Made by a program: the position numbers and the translations under genes | The notes under the pieces: generated by a model | Told to the model about the DNA's origin: nothing | The model's input: the letters and a program-made list of their open reading frames with translations, nothing else | The model's database searches: none | Shown: piece after piece, positions 33,997 to 42,053 of the stretch | Layout: every line of letters starts with the position of its first letter | Numbering within the stretch: position 1 is the stretch's first letter | From: Nostocoides sp. | Lineage (GTDB): Bacteria; Actinomycetota; Actinomycetes; Actinomycetales; Dermatophilaceae | Assembly (NCBI GenBank): GCA_016702415.1 | Contig: JADJEA010000024.1 | Coordinates: 434,001 to 498,000, forward strand | DNA length: 64,000 bases | Direction: 5' to 3'

Positions 33997-35244
33997 TCAG
34001 GCGACCGGCACCTTGCCGGTCAGCGTCATGTCCGCCGACAGCCCGAGCGGGTGGCCCGGGAGCAGCGCGCTCCAGTAGAGGTGGCGGAAGGCGAGCTTGC
34101 CGAGGTGGTTGGCCCGAGACTCCTTGAGCAGGCTCATCGGCCCCACGGTCGGCAACGGGAAGGTCCCGCCCATCGGCTCGGTGTCGTAGTTGAAGTCGAG
34201 CAAGAGTGCCTTGCCCTTGCCCGACTCGATGAAGCAGTTGGCGTGGCCGTCGAAGGACCGGCTCAGGGGGCGTCCGGCGATGGCGTCCTGGACGTTCTCG
34301 ACGAACACCTCGACGGAGAAGTGCGCCACCGATCCCGCCTTCGAGGTCGGGATATTGCTCGCGTCCCCCAGGGCCCAAATGGTGTCGTATGCCGTCGACC
34401 GGCTCGTGTGTTTGTCGACCGGGACATAGTTCAGCTCATCGCCCAGCCCGCTGGCGGCGACGAAGTCGGCACCCATGTTGAGCGGCACGGTGACCAGGAG
34501 GTCGTAGCCGATCTCGCGCTCGTCATACGAGGTGATGACCTTGCGCTCCTGGTCGACCCGCTCGATCATGAAATCCGTCTCGAGCGAGATCCCCTTGCGG
34601 GTCAACAGTTTTCCGAGCCTCTTGCTGGCCATCGGCTTGGTGAACGCGCCATCGAGCGGGGTGACGAAGACGATCTCGACCCGGTCGCGCATGCCCTTCC
34701 GGGTGAAGTAATCGTCGGCGAGGAAAGCGAACTCCAGCGGCGCGACCGGACACTTGATCGGCAGTTCGGTGATGTGGACGACCAGCCTGCCACCGGTGAA
34801 CTCCTCCAGGCTCCGGCGCAGGGCGATCGCCCCGTCATACGTATAGAACTCCCCGACGTCCCCGTGCCACTGCTCCCCCAGCATCCCGTCGGTCTGGTCG
34901 GGCCGCGGCGTCGTCCCCGTCGCGATGACAAGCTGGTCGTAGTCGAGTCGGCGCCCGTCGGCGAGGTGGACGGTGCGGCCCTGCGGATCGACCCGCTCGA
35001 TCTCGGCAAAGATCACCCGGACGCCCTCGGCGATGAACGGAAGTTTCGCCTTGCGGATCTGGGTGGGCTTGTTGATCCGGAACGGGATGAACAGATACCC
35101 CGGCTGGTAGTCGTGAATGTCGTCCCGGTCGACGACCGTGATGGCCCACTCGTCCTCGGGAAGGACTTTCCGCAGCTTGTTGACGACCATCGTCCCGGCC
35201 GTTCCCGCCCCCAGGACTACGACATTCTTTCGCTCAGCGGACAT
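33997..35244 (-). CDS. FAD-dependent oxidoreductase, sulfide:quinone oxidoreductase-like
   Basis: A 415-residue flavoprotein. Its N-terminal dinucleotide fold NVVVLGAGTAGTMVVNKLRK and VIATGTTPRPD match the SQR/flavocytochrome c sulfide dehydrogenase family. Two cysteines in conserved positions, near residue 165 (PIKCPVAPLEF) and residue 337 (ANCFIESG), fit the pair that receives sulfane sulfur next to FAD. WALGDASNIPTSK is the second FAD motif. It probably oxidises sulfide and passes electrons to quinone and sulfur to the TusE/DsrC-like and DsrE-like proteins. It is leaderless with a -10 TAAATT 6 nt upstream, overlapped by a TACCC/GGGTA inverted repeat. Confidence 0.85.
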   Translation of the reverse strand: MSAERKNVVVLGAGTAGTMVVNKLRKVLPEDEWAITVVDRDDIHDYQPGYLFIPFRINKPTQIRKAKLPFIAEGVRVIFAEIERVDPQGRTVHLADGRRLDYDQLVIATGTTPRPDQTDGMLGEQWHGDVGEFYTYDGAIALRRSLEEFTGGRLVVHITELPIKCPVAPLEFAFLADDYFTRKGMRDRVEIVFVTPLDGAFTKPMASKRLGKLLTRKGISLETDFMIERVDQERKVITSYDEREIGYDLLVTVPLNMGADFVAASGLGDELNYVPVDKHTSRSTAYDTIWALGDASNIPTSKAGSVAHFSVEVFVENVQDAIAGRPLSRSFDGHANCFIESGKGKALLLDFNYDTEPMGGTFPLPTVGPMSLLKESRANHLGKLAFRHLYWSALLPGHPLGLSADMTLTGKVPVA

Positions 35245-35269
35245 ACCCCAAATTTACCCCTGTGGGTAT
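35243..35269. promoter_or_regulatory. CsoR/CstR-type operator candidate at the sulfur operon promoter
   Basis: TACCCCTGTGGGTA (35255-35268) is an inverted repeat with 5-bp arms, and a second ATACCC (35243-35248) pairs with the GGGTAT at 35264-35269. Such TACCC...GGGTA repeats are the usual targets of CsoR-family repressors; the persulfide-sensing branch (CstR) controls sulfide oxidation genes. It overlaps the -10 box and start codon of the SQR-like gene. No regulator of that family is in the window, so this is inference from the pattern. Confidence 0.45.
35251..35256 (-). promoter_or_regulatory. -10 box for leaderless start at 35244
   Basis: TAAATT on the minus strand ends 6 nt before the ATG of the SQR-like gene. 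It is the most AT-rich stretch of the region and overlaps the candidate operator. Confidence 0.55.
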
Positions 35270-35362
35270 GCCGCCCCCTCCCCTCCCCGGTCCCCTCGCC
35301 CTGTGATGCCCCAGACACTCCGGCCCGTGCGGGGAGAGGGCGCTGGTGGGAGGATGACAATC

Positions 35363-37027
35363 ATGAACAACCCCCGCGCCGGTCAGCTCGCCCAGCCCTC
35401 GGATCTCGTCGACGTGGCCCATCTGGTCACCGCCTACTACGCGGGCAAACCCGATCCCGACGATATCGACCAGCAGGTCGCGTTCGGGACCTCGGGGCAT
35501 CGCGGCTCGTCGCTGAAGACCGCCTTCAACGAGGACCACATCCTCGCCACGACCCAGGCCATCGTGGACTACCGCCGCGCACAGGGCTTCGACGGCCCGT
35601 TGTTCATCGGGCGCGACACCCACGGGCTGTCCGAGCCCGCCTGGGTCAGTGCGCTCGAAGTGCTCGTCGCCAATGACGTCACGGTGCTCGTCGACTCGGC
35701 CGATCGCTACACCCCCACCCCCGCGGTCTCCCACGCGATTCTCACGGCCAACCGCGGCAAGATCGGCGGCGTCGACGACCTCCCCGCGCACGCCGGCCTC
35801 GCCGACGGCATCGTCGTCACCCCCTCACACAACCCGCCCTCCGACGGCGGCTTCAAGTACAACCCGCCGCACGGCGGCCCCGCGGACACCGATGCGACCA
35901 AGGTCATCGCCGCTGCCGCCAATGCCTACATCAAGGCGGGCCTGGCGGGTGTCAAGCGGATCCCGTTCGCGCGGGCGCGGGCGGCGTGCACGGCATACGA
36001 CTTCCTGGGGACCTATGTCGCCGACCTGCCCAATGTTGTCGATCTGGCCGCGATCAAGGACGCCGGCGTCCGCATCGGCGCCGACCCGCTCGGGGGCGCC
36101 TCCGTCGACTACTGGGGGGCCATCGCCGAGCGGCACGGCCTGGACCTGACCGTCGTCAACCCGTTGGTCGATGCGACCTGGCGGTTCATGACTCTCGACT
36201 GGGACGGCAAGATCCGGATGGACTGCTCCTCCCCCTCGGCCATGGCGAGCCTGATCGACAAGCGCGACCAGTTCCAGATCGCCACCGGCAATGACGCCGA
36301 CTCCGACCGTCACGGCATCGTCACGCCCGACGGAGGGCTGATGAACCCCAATCACTATCTCGCCGTGGCCATTCAGTACCTCTACGGCGGTGCCCGCCCC
36401 GGCTGGCGACCGGACGGCTTCATCGGCAAGACCCTCGTCTCCAGCTCGATGATCGACCGCGTCGCCGCCGATCTCGGCCGCCGACTCGTCGAAGTGCCGG
36501 TGGGGTTCAAGTGGTTCGTCCCGGGCCTGCTCGACGGCTCCGGCCCGTTCGGCGGCGAGGAGTCGGCCGGCGCCTCCTTCCTGCGCATGGACGGCACCGT
36601 GTGGACCACCGACAAGGACGGGATCATCCTCGCCTTGCTCGCCTCGGAGATCCTCGCCAAGACCGGCACCAGCCCGAGCCAGTTGTATGCCGACCTGACC
36701 GCCCGGCACGGCAGCCCGGCCTACGCCCGCATCGACGCCCCCGCCAACCGCGAGCAAAAGGCGAAGTTGGGCGCCCTCTCCCCCGCCGATGTGACCGCAG
36801 AAACCCTTGCCGGGGAAGCGATTACGGCCAAGCTGACCGAGGCCCCGGGCAATGGCGCCAAGATCGGCGGCCTCAAGGTCGTCACCGAGTCGGCGTGGTT
36901 CGCCGCGCGCCCGAGCGGCACGGAGGACGTCTACAAGATCTATGCCGAGTCGTTCAAGGGGCCCGACCACCTTGCCGAGGTGCAGGCCCAGGCGCGCGAG
37001 GTCGTCTCCGCGGCCCTGGGCGGCTGA
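35363..37027 (+). CDS. pgm: Phosphoglucomutase, alpha-D-glucose specific
   Basis: The enzyme interconverts glucose 1-phosphate and glucose 6-phosphate. The 554-residue product is the typical Pgm length. It shows FGTSGHRGSS near residue 35, the phosphoserine loop VVTPSHNPPSDGGFKYN near residue 155, the Mg-binding loop GNDADSDRHG near residue 310, the sugar-binding GGEESAG near residue 395, and RPSGTEDVYKIYAES at the phosphate-binding C-terminus. GGAGG about 9 nt upstream supports the ATG at 35363 rather than 35354. It is close to the glgE/glgB genes and would link glycogen to central metabolism. Confidence 0.94.
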   Translation: MNNPRAGQLAQPSDLVDVAHLVTAYYAGKPDPDDIDQQVAFGTSGHRGSSLKTAFNEDHILATTQAIVDYRRAQGFDGPLFIGRDTHGLSEPAWVSALEVLVANDVTVLVDSADRYTPTPAVSHAILTANRGKIGGVDDLPAHAGLADGIVVTPSHNPPSDGGFKYNPPHGGPADTDATKVIAAAANAYIKAGLAGVKRIPFARARAACTAYDFLGTYVADLPNVVDLAAIKDAGVRIGADPLGGASVDYWGAIAERHGLDLTVVNPLVDATWRFMTLDWDGKIRMDCSSPSAMASLIDKRDQFQIATGNDADSDRHGIVTPDGGLMNPNHYLAVAIQYLYGGARPGWRPDGFIGKTLVSSSMIDRVAADLGRRLVEVPVGFKWFVPGLLDGSGPFGGEESAGASFLRMDGTVWTTDKDGIILALLASEILAKTGTSPSQLYADLTARHGSPAYARIDAPANREQKAKLGALSPADVTAETLAGEAITAKLTEAPGNGAKIGGLKVVTESAWFAARPSGTEDVYKIYAESFKGPDHLAEVQAQAREVVSAALGG

Positions 37028-37046
37028 ACCCTCGGTTGCCGACGGT

Positions 37047-37080
37047 CGAGGTCGCGGTAGGTGTCGAGATCACGGTAGGG
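37047..37080. repeat. Two-copy ~17-bp direct repeat after pgm
   Basis: GTCGAGGTCGCGGTAGG is followed directly by GTCGAGATCACGGTAGG, two differences apart. The pair lies in the 76-bp gap between the convergent pgm and Lrp-type regulator genes. Confidence 0.4.
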
Positions 37081-37103
37081 CGGGTAGGCGAGGTGCGGCC
37101 GGG

Positions 37104-37595
37104 TCACTCCAGCGGCCCCGCGTGACCCGGCTCGTGGCCGAAGACCAGACTCGTGCGGCTATGGGCGACAGCGGGATTCGTCGTGACCCGGTCGAGGATC
37201 CAGTCGCGCAGATAGCTCGCCGACGGCACGGCGACGTGCAGGAGGTAGTCGTCGTCCCCGGCCACGTGGAAGCTCTGCAGCACCTCGGGGAGCCGTGGCA
37301 CGGTCGCGGTGAATGCGTCGATGTGGCGTCGGTCGTGCGCCCGCAGGCGGATGGCGACGATGGCCTGGACGGGGCGCCCCACCGCCCCCGGATCGATCTC
37401 GGCCCGGAACCCCCGGATCACCCCGCGATCGAGCAGTTGCCGCACCCTGACCAGGGCGGTCGAGGCCGCGACGCCCGCGCGGGCGGCCAGGCGATTGTTC
37501 GCCAGCCGCGCGTCGGCGGTGAGGGCGTCGAGGAGAGCCCGATCGGTCTCGTCCAGATCCTGCGCTCCCGACCGACGATCATTCGCCCCCGACAT
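37104..37595 (-). CDS. Lrp/AsnC family transcriptional regulator
   Basis: A 163-residue feast/famine regulator: an N-terminal winged helix (LDETDRALLDALTADARLANNRLAARAGVAASTALVRVRQLLDRGVIRGF, residues 14-65) and a C-terminal RAM/AsnC ligand-binding domain (VQAIVAIRLRAHD, FHVAGDDDYLLHVAV). GGAGG lies 8 nt before the ATG. It is divergent from a PLP trans-sulfuration enzyme with a 104-bp shared promoter region. By analogy with Lrp-type regulators of methionine gamma-lyase genes, it probably controls that neighbour in response to a sulfur amino acid; this is inference. Confidence 0.9.
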   Translation of the reverse strand: MSGANDRRSGAQDLDETDRALLDALTADARLANNRLAARAGVAASTALVRVRQLLDRGVIRGFRAEIDPGAVGRPVQAIVAIRLRAHDRRHIDAFTATVPRLPEVLQSFHVAGDDDYLLHVAVPSASYLRDWILDRVTTNPAVAHSRTSLVFGHEPGHAGPLE

Positions 37596-37699
37596 GGCCT
37601 GACCTCCGTGGTCCGTGGATTATTCGCTTCCACCCTAAGACCGGCCCGACTTGTTCGGCAGCCCTAGCCAAGACCCGCAGCCGCTGCGACCGTGGATCC

Positions 37700-38953
37700 A
37701 TGACAGCGTCGTCACCTATGCCGTATGCCGCCGCCTCCCTCCCCGCCGGCTCCCGCACCCCCGCCGGCAGCGACCCCGGTGGGGTCGGCCATCACGGCCG
37801 GGACACCGTCGCCGTCCACGCCGGACGCGCCGACCTGACCGAACTCGGGGTGCACGCGCCACCGATCGACCTGTCCACGACGAATCCGCTGGGGGACGTC
37901 GAGACGGGAGGATCGGCATACGAGCACATGGCGGCCGGCAACCCGCCCCGCCCAGGTGACCCCAATGTCTATGCGCGACTGTGGAATCCGACCGTCGCGC
38001 GGTTCGAGGACGCGGTCGCGGCCCTCGAGGGCGGCGAGGCCGGCATCGCGTTCGCCTCCGGCATGGCCGCGATGAGCGCGGTGCTGCTCGCCTGCGTCGC
38101 CGCGGGGCGCCCGCACATCGTCGCCGTCCGCCCGCTCTACGGCGGGACCGATCACATCCTGGCGAGCGGTCTGCTCGGCACCGAGGTGACGTTCGCGCGG
38201 GCCGAGGAGATCGGGCGAGCGATCACGCCCCGCACCGGGCTCGTCGTCGTCGAGTCACCCGGGAACCCGACGCTCGATCTCGTCGACATCGCCGCTCTCG
38301 TCGCCGCCGCCAGGGACGTGCCCGTCCTGGTGGACAACACCTTCGCCACGCCCATCCTCCAGCGCCCCCTGGCGTTGGGCGCCGGCATGGTCCTGCACTC
38401 CGCGACGAAATTCCTCGGCGGGCACGGCGATGCCCTGGGCGGCGTCGTCGTGACCGATGCCGTCACGGCCGCGCGCATCCGTCCGATTCGGGCGATCACC
38501 GGTGGCGTGCTCAATCCCTTCGGGGCTTATCTGCTGCACCGCGGCATCCCGACATTGCCTATTCGCGTTCGGGCGCAACAGGACAGCGCGATCCGGATCG
38601 CCGCGCACCTGGCCGGCCACCCCGCGATCCGGCGGGTCTATCACCCCTCACAGCCGGGTGGCGACCCGATGGGCCTAGTCGGCGAGGGACGCCAGATGAG
38701 TGGCCCCGGCTCGCTCCTCGCGTTCGAACTCGCCGGCGGCTATGAGGCCGCGGCGACGACGGCCAAGCGGGTGCGCCTGATCACCCACGCCGTGTCGCTC
38801 GGCGGGGTCGACTCGCTGATCCAGCACCCGGCGGCACTGACGCACCGTCCCGTCGCGGCGAAGGCCAAGCCGAACGACGGCATCCTGCGGCTCTCGGTCG
38901 GGCTGGAGGACCCGGGCGACCTGCTGGCCGACCTGGAGAACGCCCTCTCCTGA
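37700..38953 (+). CDS. PLP-dependent trans-sulfuration enzyme (cystathionine gamma-synthase / methionine gamma-lyase family)
   Basis: The 417-residue protein has an approximately 35-residue variable N-terminus, then TVAVHAGR and the Cys/Met metabolism PLP fold: FASGMAAMSAVLLA, YGGTDHI, VVVESPGNPTLDLVD, VDNTFATPILQRPL, the PLP lysine in LHSATKFLGGHGD, and SLGGVDSLIQHPAALTH at the C-terminus. The LGGVDSLIQHPA ending and the divergent Lrp regulator favour a catabolic methionine or homocysteine lyase, but cystathionine gamma-synthase or O-acetylhomoserine sulfhydrylase cannot be excluded by reading. The ATG at 37700 has no clear ribosome binding site; a second ATG at 37718 is possible. Confidence 0.8.
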   Translation: MTASSPMPYAAASLPAGSRTPAGSDPGGVGHHGRDTVAVHAGRADLTELGVHAPPIDLSTTNPLGDVETGGSAYEHMAAGNPPRPGDPNVYARLWNPTVARFEDAVAALEGGEAGIAFASGMAAMSAVLLACVAAGRPHIVAVRPLYGGTDHILASGLLGTEVTFARAEEIGRAITPRTGLVVVESPGNPTLDLVDIAALVAAARDVPVLVDNTFATPILQRPLALGAGMVLHSATKFLGGHGDALGGVVVTDAVTAARIRPIRAITGGVLNPFGAYLLHRGIPTLPIRVRAQQDSAIRIAAHLAGHPAIRRVYHPSQPGGDPMGLVGEGRQMSGPGSLLAFELAGGYEAAATTAKRVRLITHAVSLGGVDSLIQHPAALTHRPVAAKAKPNDGILRLSVGLEDPGDLLADLENALS

Positions 38954-38961
38954 CCGGGGCC

Positions 38962-40215
38962 TCAGCCGCCCCGGTGCCGCCGGGCGGTGTCGTCGATCCA
39001 CATCCGCATCAAGCCGCCGAAGTGCGCTTCGAAGCGCTCCCACTCGTGCGGCGGATAGGTCTGGTGGATCGTCGAGGTGAGCATCGTCTTGAACTCGGTC
39101 GAGCAGATGTAGTCGAAGACCATCTCGTCCACATGCGCCAGCGATGTCGCGCAGAACTCCTGATAGCGCTCGGTCTCGAAGTGCTCGTCCGCGAGTCGTT
39201 GGTAGGCAGCGAGTTTCGCGGCATAGTCGAGGGCGGGGTCGTCCGCGATGGCGAACCAGGGCCCGGTGTCGACCTGCGTCTTGGCGACCCGGTCGGTGAC
39301 GACGCAGAAGGCGGACCACTTCGCCAGCGCGGTCATCGCCCAGGGGAAGTAGTAGTGCAGCGAGGTGACCGCCACATCGGGACAGGCGTTGGCGTAGTCG
39401 ATCGGATAGACCTGGTCACCCTTGACCAGCATTTCGCAGGAGTTGAACTCCCAGCGGAAGAACGCGTTGACCGTCTGGCTGATGGTGATCGTCTCGGCAC
39501 CGACGGCCGGGGAGAGGAAGTCGTGCGCGACGGCATACCGCTCGTGCATCGGCTCGTCGGGGCGGAACTTCATGACCATCGTCTCGGGCCCGATGGTCAG
39601 GGCGCGGGCGAAGACGTCGAAGTCGATCGACTCCTGCAGGTGCATGAGCATCTCGCCGGACTCGTCGTACGACCGGTTGAGCTCCGCGCTGTCGCGCACC
39701 TTGGAGACCCCGCGCCACCCGCCGCCATCGAACGGCTTCATGAAGAGCGGGTAGCCCATCGTCTCGGCGATGGCGTCGAGGTCGAACTGCTGGTTGTACT
39801 TCGAGGACGTGTAGGCCCAGCGGGCATTGTCGACCGGGTGCTTATAGGGCACCAGGACGGTGTCCGGGACCTTCATCCCCAGCCGCAGCAGGGCGCAATA
39901 GGCCGAGTGCTTCTCCATGGACTGGAAGGTGAACGGGGAGTTGAGCAGATAGACGTCGTCCATCAGCGCGGCCTTCTTGAGCCACTCGCGCGGGTGGTAA
40001 TACCAGTAGGCGAGCCGGTCGATGCAAAGATCCTGGCGGGCCTTGTCCCGCAGGTTGAACGGCTCGATGGTCACGCGTTCGGTGGCGATCCGATGCTCGG
40101 TGCCGTCGGGGGTCCGCAGCACGCCGAGCCGGCCGGCAATCGCCTCGAACGCCGTGGGCCAGTCCTCCTCGGCGCCGAGCAACAGGCCGATGAGATGGTC
40201 GCGTTGGGTGGACAT
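38962..40215 (-). CDS. ATP-grasp domain protein, uncharacterised
   Basis: The 417-residue protein has an ATP-grasp core. YPLFMKPFDGGGWRGVSKV near residue 165 is the glycine-rich ATP loop, FDVFARALTIG and VMKFRPD follow, and PIDYANACPDVAV near residue 315 supplies the metal-binding Asp/Asn typical of the fold. ATP-grasp enzymes join a carboxylate to an amine or thiol through an acyl phosphate. The N-terminal 120 residues do not match a domain I recognise. It follows an esterase-fold gene by 95 bp on the same strand, and the two probably form an operon. The product is unknown. Confidence 0.75.
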   Translation of the reverse strand: MSTQRDHLIGLLLGAEEDWPTAFEAIAGRLGVLRTPDGTEHRIATERVTIEPFNLRDKARQDLCIDRLAYWYYHPREWLKKAALMDDVYLLNSPFTFQSMEKHSAYCALLRLGMKVPDTVLVPYKHPVDNARWAYTSSKYNQQFDLDAIAETMGYPLFMKPFDGGGWRGVSKVRDSAELNRSYDESGEMLMHLQESIDFDVFARALTIGPETMVMKFRPDEPMHERYAVAHDFLSPAVGAETITISQTVNAFFRWEFNSCEMLVKGDQVYPIDYANACPDVAVTSLHYYFPWAMTALAKWSAFCVVTDRVAKTQVDTGPWFAIADDPALDYAAKLAAYQRLADEHFETERYQEFCATSLAHVDEMVFDYICSTEFKTMLTSTIHQTYPPHEWERFEAHFGGLMRMWIDDTARRHRGG

Positions 40216-40310
40216 CTGCCTCCTTCGTGTTGAGGAACCTTCGTTGACAAGTCCCGCCCCGGGGGTATGCCGATCCACGCCTCCGCGGGCCGCGCGCGCC
40301 GCCGCCCGGG

Positions 40311-41057
40311 TCAGCAGAACCGCGGGAGATGGTGGGCGAGCTGGCGCTGCCACCAGGGCCAGTCATGGGCGCTGTCATGCCCCCAGATGTCGAGCTCGTG
40401 CTGGATTCCCTTCTCCCGCAACACCGTGGCGAAAGCGACGGTCGAGGGATAGGAGCCCGTGGGCTGCCATTCGAAGGGTCCCTGCCCCACGACGAGGAGA
40501 ACCGAGGGCCGGGTGCGCAGCCAGTCGAGGTGGCCATCCTGGGCGCCGGCGACATAGGCCATCGGGTTGGCGAAGTAGGTGTTGTCGCCGAGTTCGCCCC
40601 AGCCGTGCCAGGTCGAGGGGTCGTAGTTGCCGGACAGCCCGATTGCCAAGGAAGCCGCGTCGGCGCGCTGGAGGGCGAAGTTGACCGCGTGATAGGCCCC
40701 CATCGACACCCCGACCGTGATGAGTTCCGTTGGGGCGCTGCCGGTTTCGTACGCGATATGGGGCAGCACCTGCTCCTCGAGCCAGCGCTGGTAGAACCGG
40801 TGGCGACGGGCCCGTTCCTCGGTCGGGTGCTCGTTCGCCGACCACGACCAGGCATCGAGGGAGTCGACGCAGAAGAAGCTCACCCGGCCGGAGTCGACGA
40901 GCCCCTGGACGGCGGCGACCATGCCGTTGTTGGCGAAGTCCTCGGCACGGCCCGCCTCGGACGGGAAGACGAGGACGGGGCGTCCCCAATGCCCGTGGCG
41001 GATGACCCCCAGGGATTGGTCCAGGTCCGGCACCGGCAGGTTCACGCGCTCAGCCAT
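40311..41057 (-). CDS. Esterase family alpha/beta hydrolase (esterase D/antigen 85-like fold)
   Basis: A 248-residue alpha/beta hydrolase of the PF00756-type esterase family. The nucleophile elbow is VGVSMGAYHAVNFAL (Ser near residue 118), and the histidine region is HDSAHDWPWWQRQL near the C-terminus. There is no signal peptide, so it is cytoplasmic, unlike mycolyltransferases of the same fold. It is the first gene of a pair with the ATP-grasp protein. A TTGGAT element 7 nt before the ATG resembles the leaderless pattern but is a poor -10. Substrate unknown; the adjoining ligase suggests that it hydrolyses or transfers the same acyl group. Confidence 0.78.
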   Translation of the reverse strand: MAERVNLPVPDLDQSLGVIRHGHWGRPVLVFPSEAGRAEDFANNGMVAAVQGLVDSGRVSFFCVDSLDAWSWSANEHPTEERARRHRFYQRWLEEQVLPHIAYETGSAPTELITVGVSMGAYHAVNFALQRADAASLAIGLSGNYDPSTWHGWGELGDNTYFANPMAYVAGAQDGHLDWLRTRPSVLLVVGQGPFEWQPTGSYPSTVAFATVLREKGIQHELDIWGHDSAHDWPWWQRQLAHHLPRFC

Positions 41058-41101
41058 GGCGCCTATCCAACCCCAAGTCCGGTCCGGATGAGCGGCAGCG
41101 C

Positions 41102-42025
41102 TCAGAAAAGGGCGCTCATCAACGCGGTGCGGCCCTTCTTGACCCGGTCGTCGTGGCTGCCCACGACGTCGAAGAGGGCGATGACATGGGTTCGGGCCTT
41201 CTCGCGCTCGGGGCCCGACAACCGCCGGACCAGGTCGATCAGCCGGCCGAACGCGTCCTCGACATGCCCACCCAGGACATCGAGGTCGGCCACGACGATC
41301 GCGGCGTCCACATCGTCGGGATCGGCCGCCGCAGCGGCCCGGGCGGCGGCGAGGTCGACGCCGACCGTGCGCTGCATCAGGCCCACCTGGGCCAGGCCGA
41401 GACGGGCATCGGTGTCGCCGGCATTTTGGGCCAAGGCGGCCTGGTAGGCCGCGGCCGCACCGTCGAGGTCGCCGCGTTCGATCGCCTCGAACGCCTCCTG
41501 GTGCAGCGGGGAGAGTTCGGCCTCCTCCGGTGCGGGGGCACCCAGGTCGAGCCGGCCCGTGACGCCCTGCTGGACGGCCACCGAGAGGAACTCATCGAGC
41601 ACCGCCTTGACCTGCTCGGCGGGCAGGGCCCCGGCAAACATCGGCAGGAGCTGGCCTTGCAGGACCCCGATCGTGACGGGGACGGACGGCAGTTGCAGCG
41701 CGCGGAGCAGGCCGGGGTTGGCGTCGACGTCGACGCTGACGACCTGGACCCGCCCGCCGAGTCCCTTGGCGATCTCGACGACGCTGCCGAGGAAGACGAT
41801 CGACTCCGGCAGCCTGGTCGAGACGACGACGAGGACGGCCGGCACCCGCACCGAGCGGGTGATCACGTCGTTGAACGTCGCGTCGCTCGCCTGGACGTGG
41901 ACTTGATCGCGTCCTCCCCCGGATGACGCGCCGGGCGCGACGCCGGGCTGCGGGGAGGCTGCGCCGATCTGGGTCAGGTCCACGGCGCCACGGACGGCGC
42001 GGTTGGGCACGGGCTGCTCACTCAT
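41102..42025 (-). CDS. Thioredoxin-fold protein with C-terminal TPR-like domain (CnoX/YbbN-like)
   Basis: The 307-residue protein begins with a disordered 45-residue segment, then a thioredoxin fold (VPAVLVVVSTRLPESIVF, VQVVSVDVDANPGLLRALQLPSVPVTIGVLQGQLL) and a C-terminal helical repeat domain from about residue 180 (EAFEAIERGDLDGAAAAYQAALAQNAGDTDARLGLAQ). The active-site CXXC is replaced by RLPES, so it cannot act as a thioredoxin; it resembles CnoX/YbbN co-chaperones. GAGAAT 7 nt before the ATG fits a leaderless mRNA with a weak -10. Confidence 0.82.
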   Translation of the reverse strand: MSEQPVPNRAVRGAVDLTQIGAASPQPGVAPGASSGGGRDQVHVQASDATFNDVITRSVRVPAVLVVVSTRLPESIVFLGSVVEIAKGLGGRVQVVSVDVDANPGLLRALQLPSVPVTIGVLQGQLLPMFAGALPAEQVKAVLDEFLSVAVQQGVTGRLDLGAPAPEEAELSPLHQEAFEAIERGDLDGAAAAYQAALAQNAGDTDARLGLAQVGLMQRTVGVDLAAARAAAAADPDDVDAAIVVADLDVLGGHVEDAFGRLIDLVRRLSGPEREKARTHVIALFDVVGSHDDRVKKGRTALMSALF

Positions 42026-42053
42026 GACGGTCATTCTCACTCACGGTCGCGGG

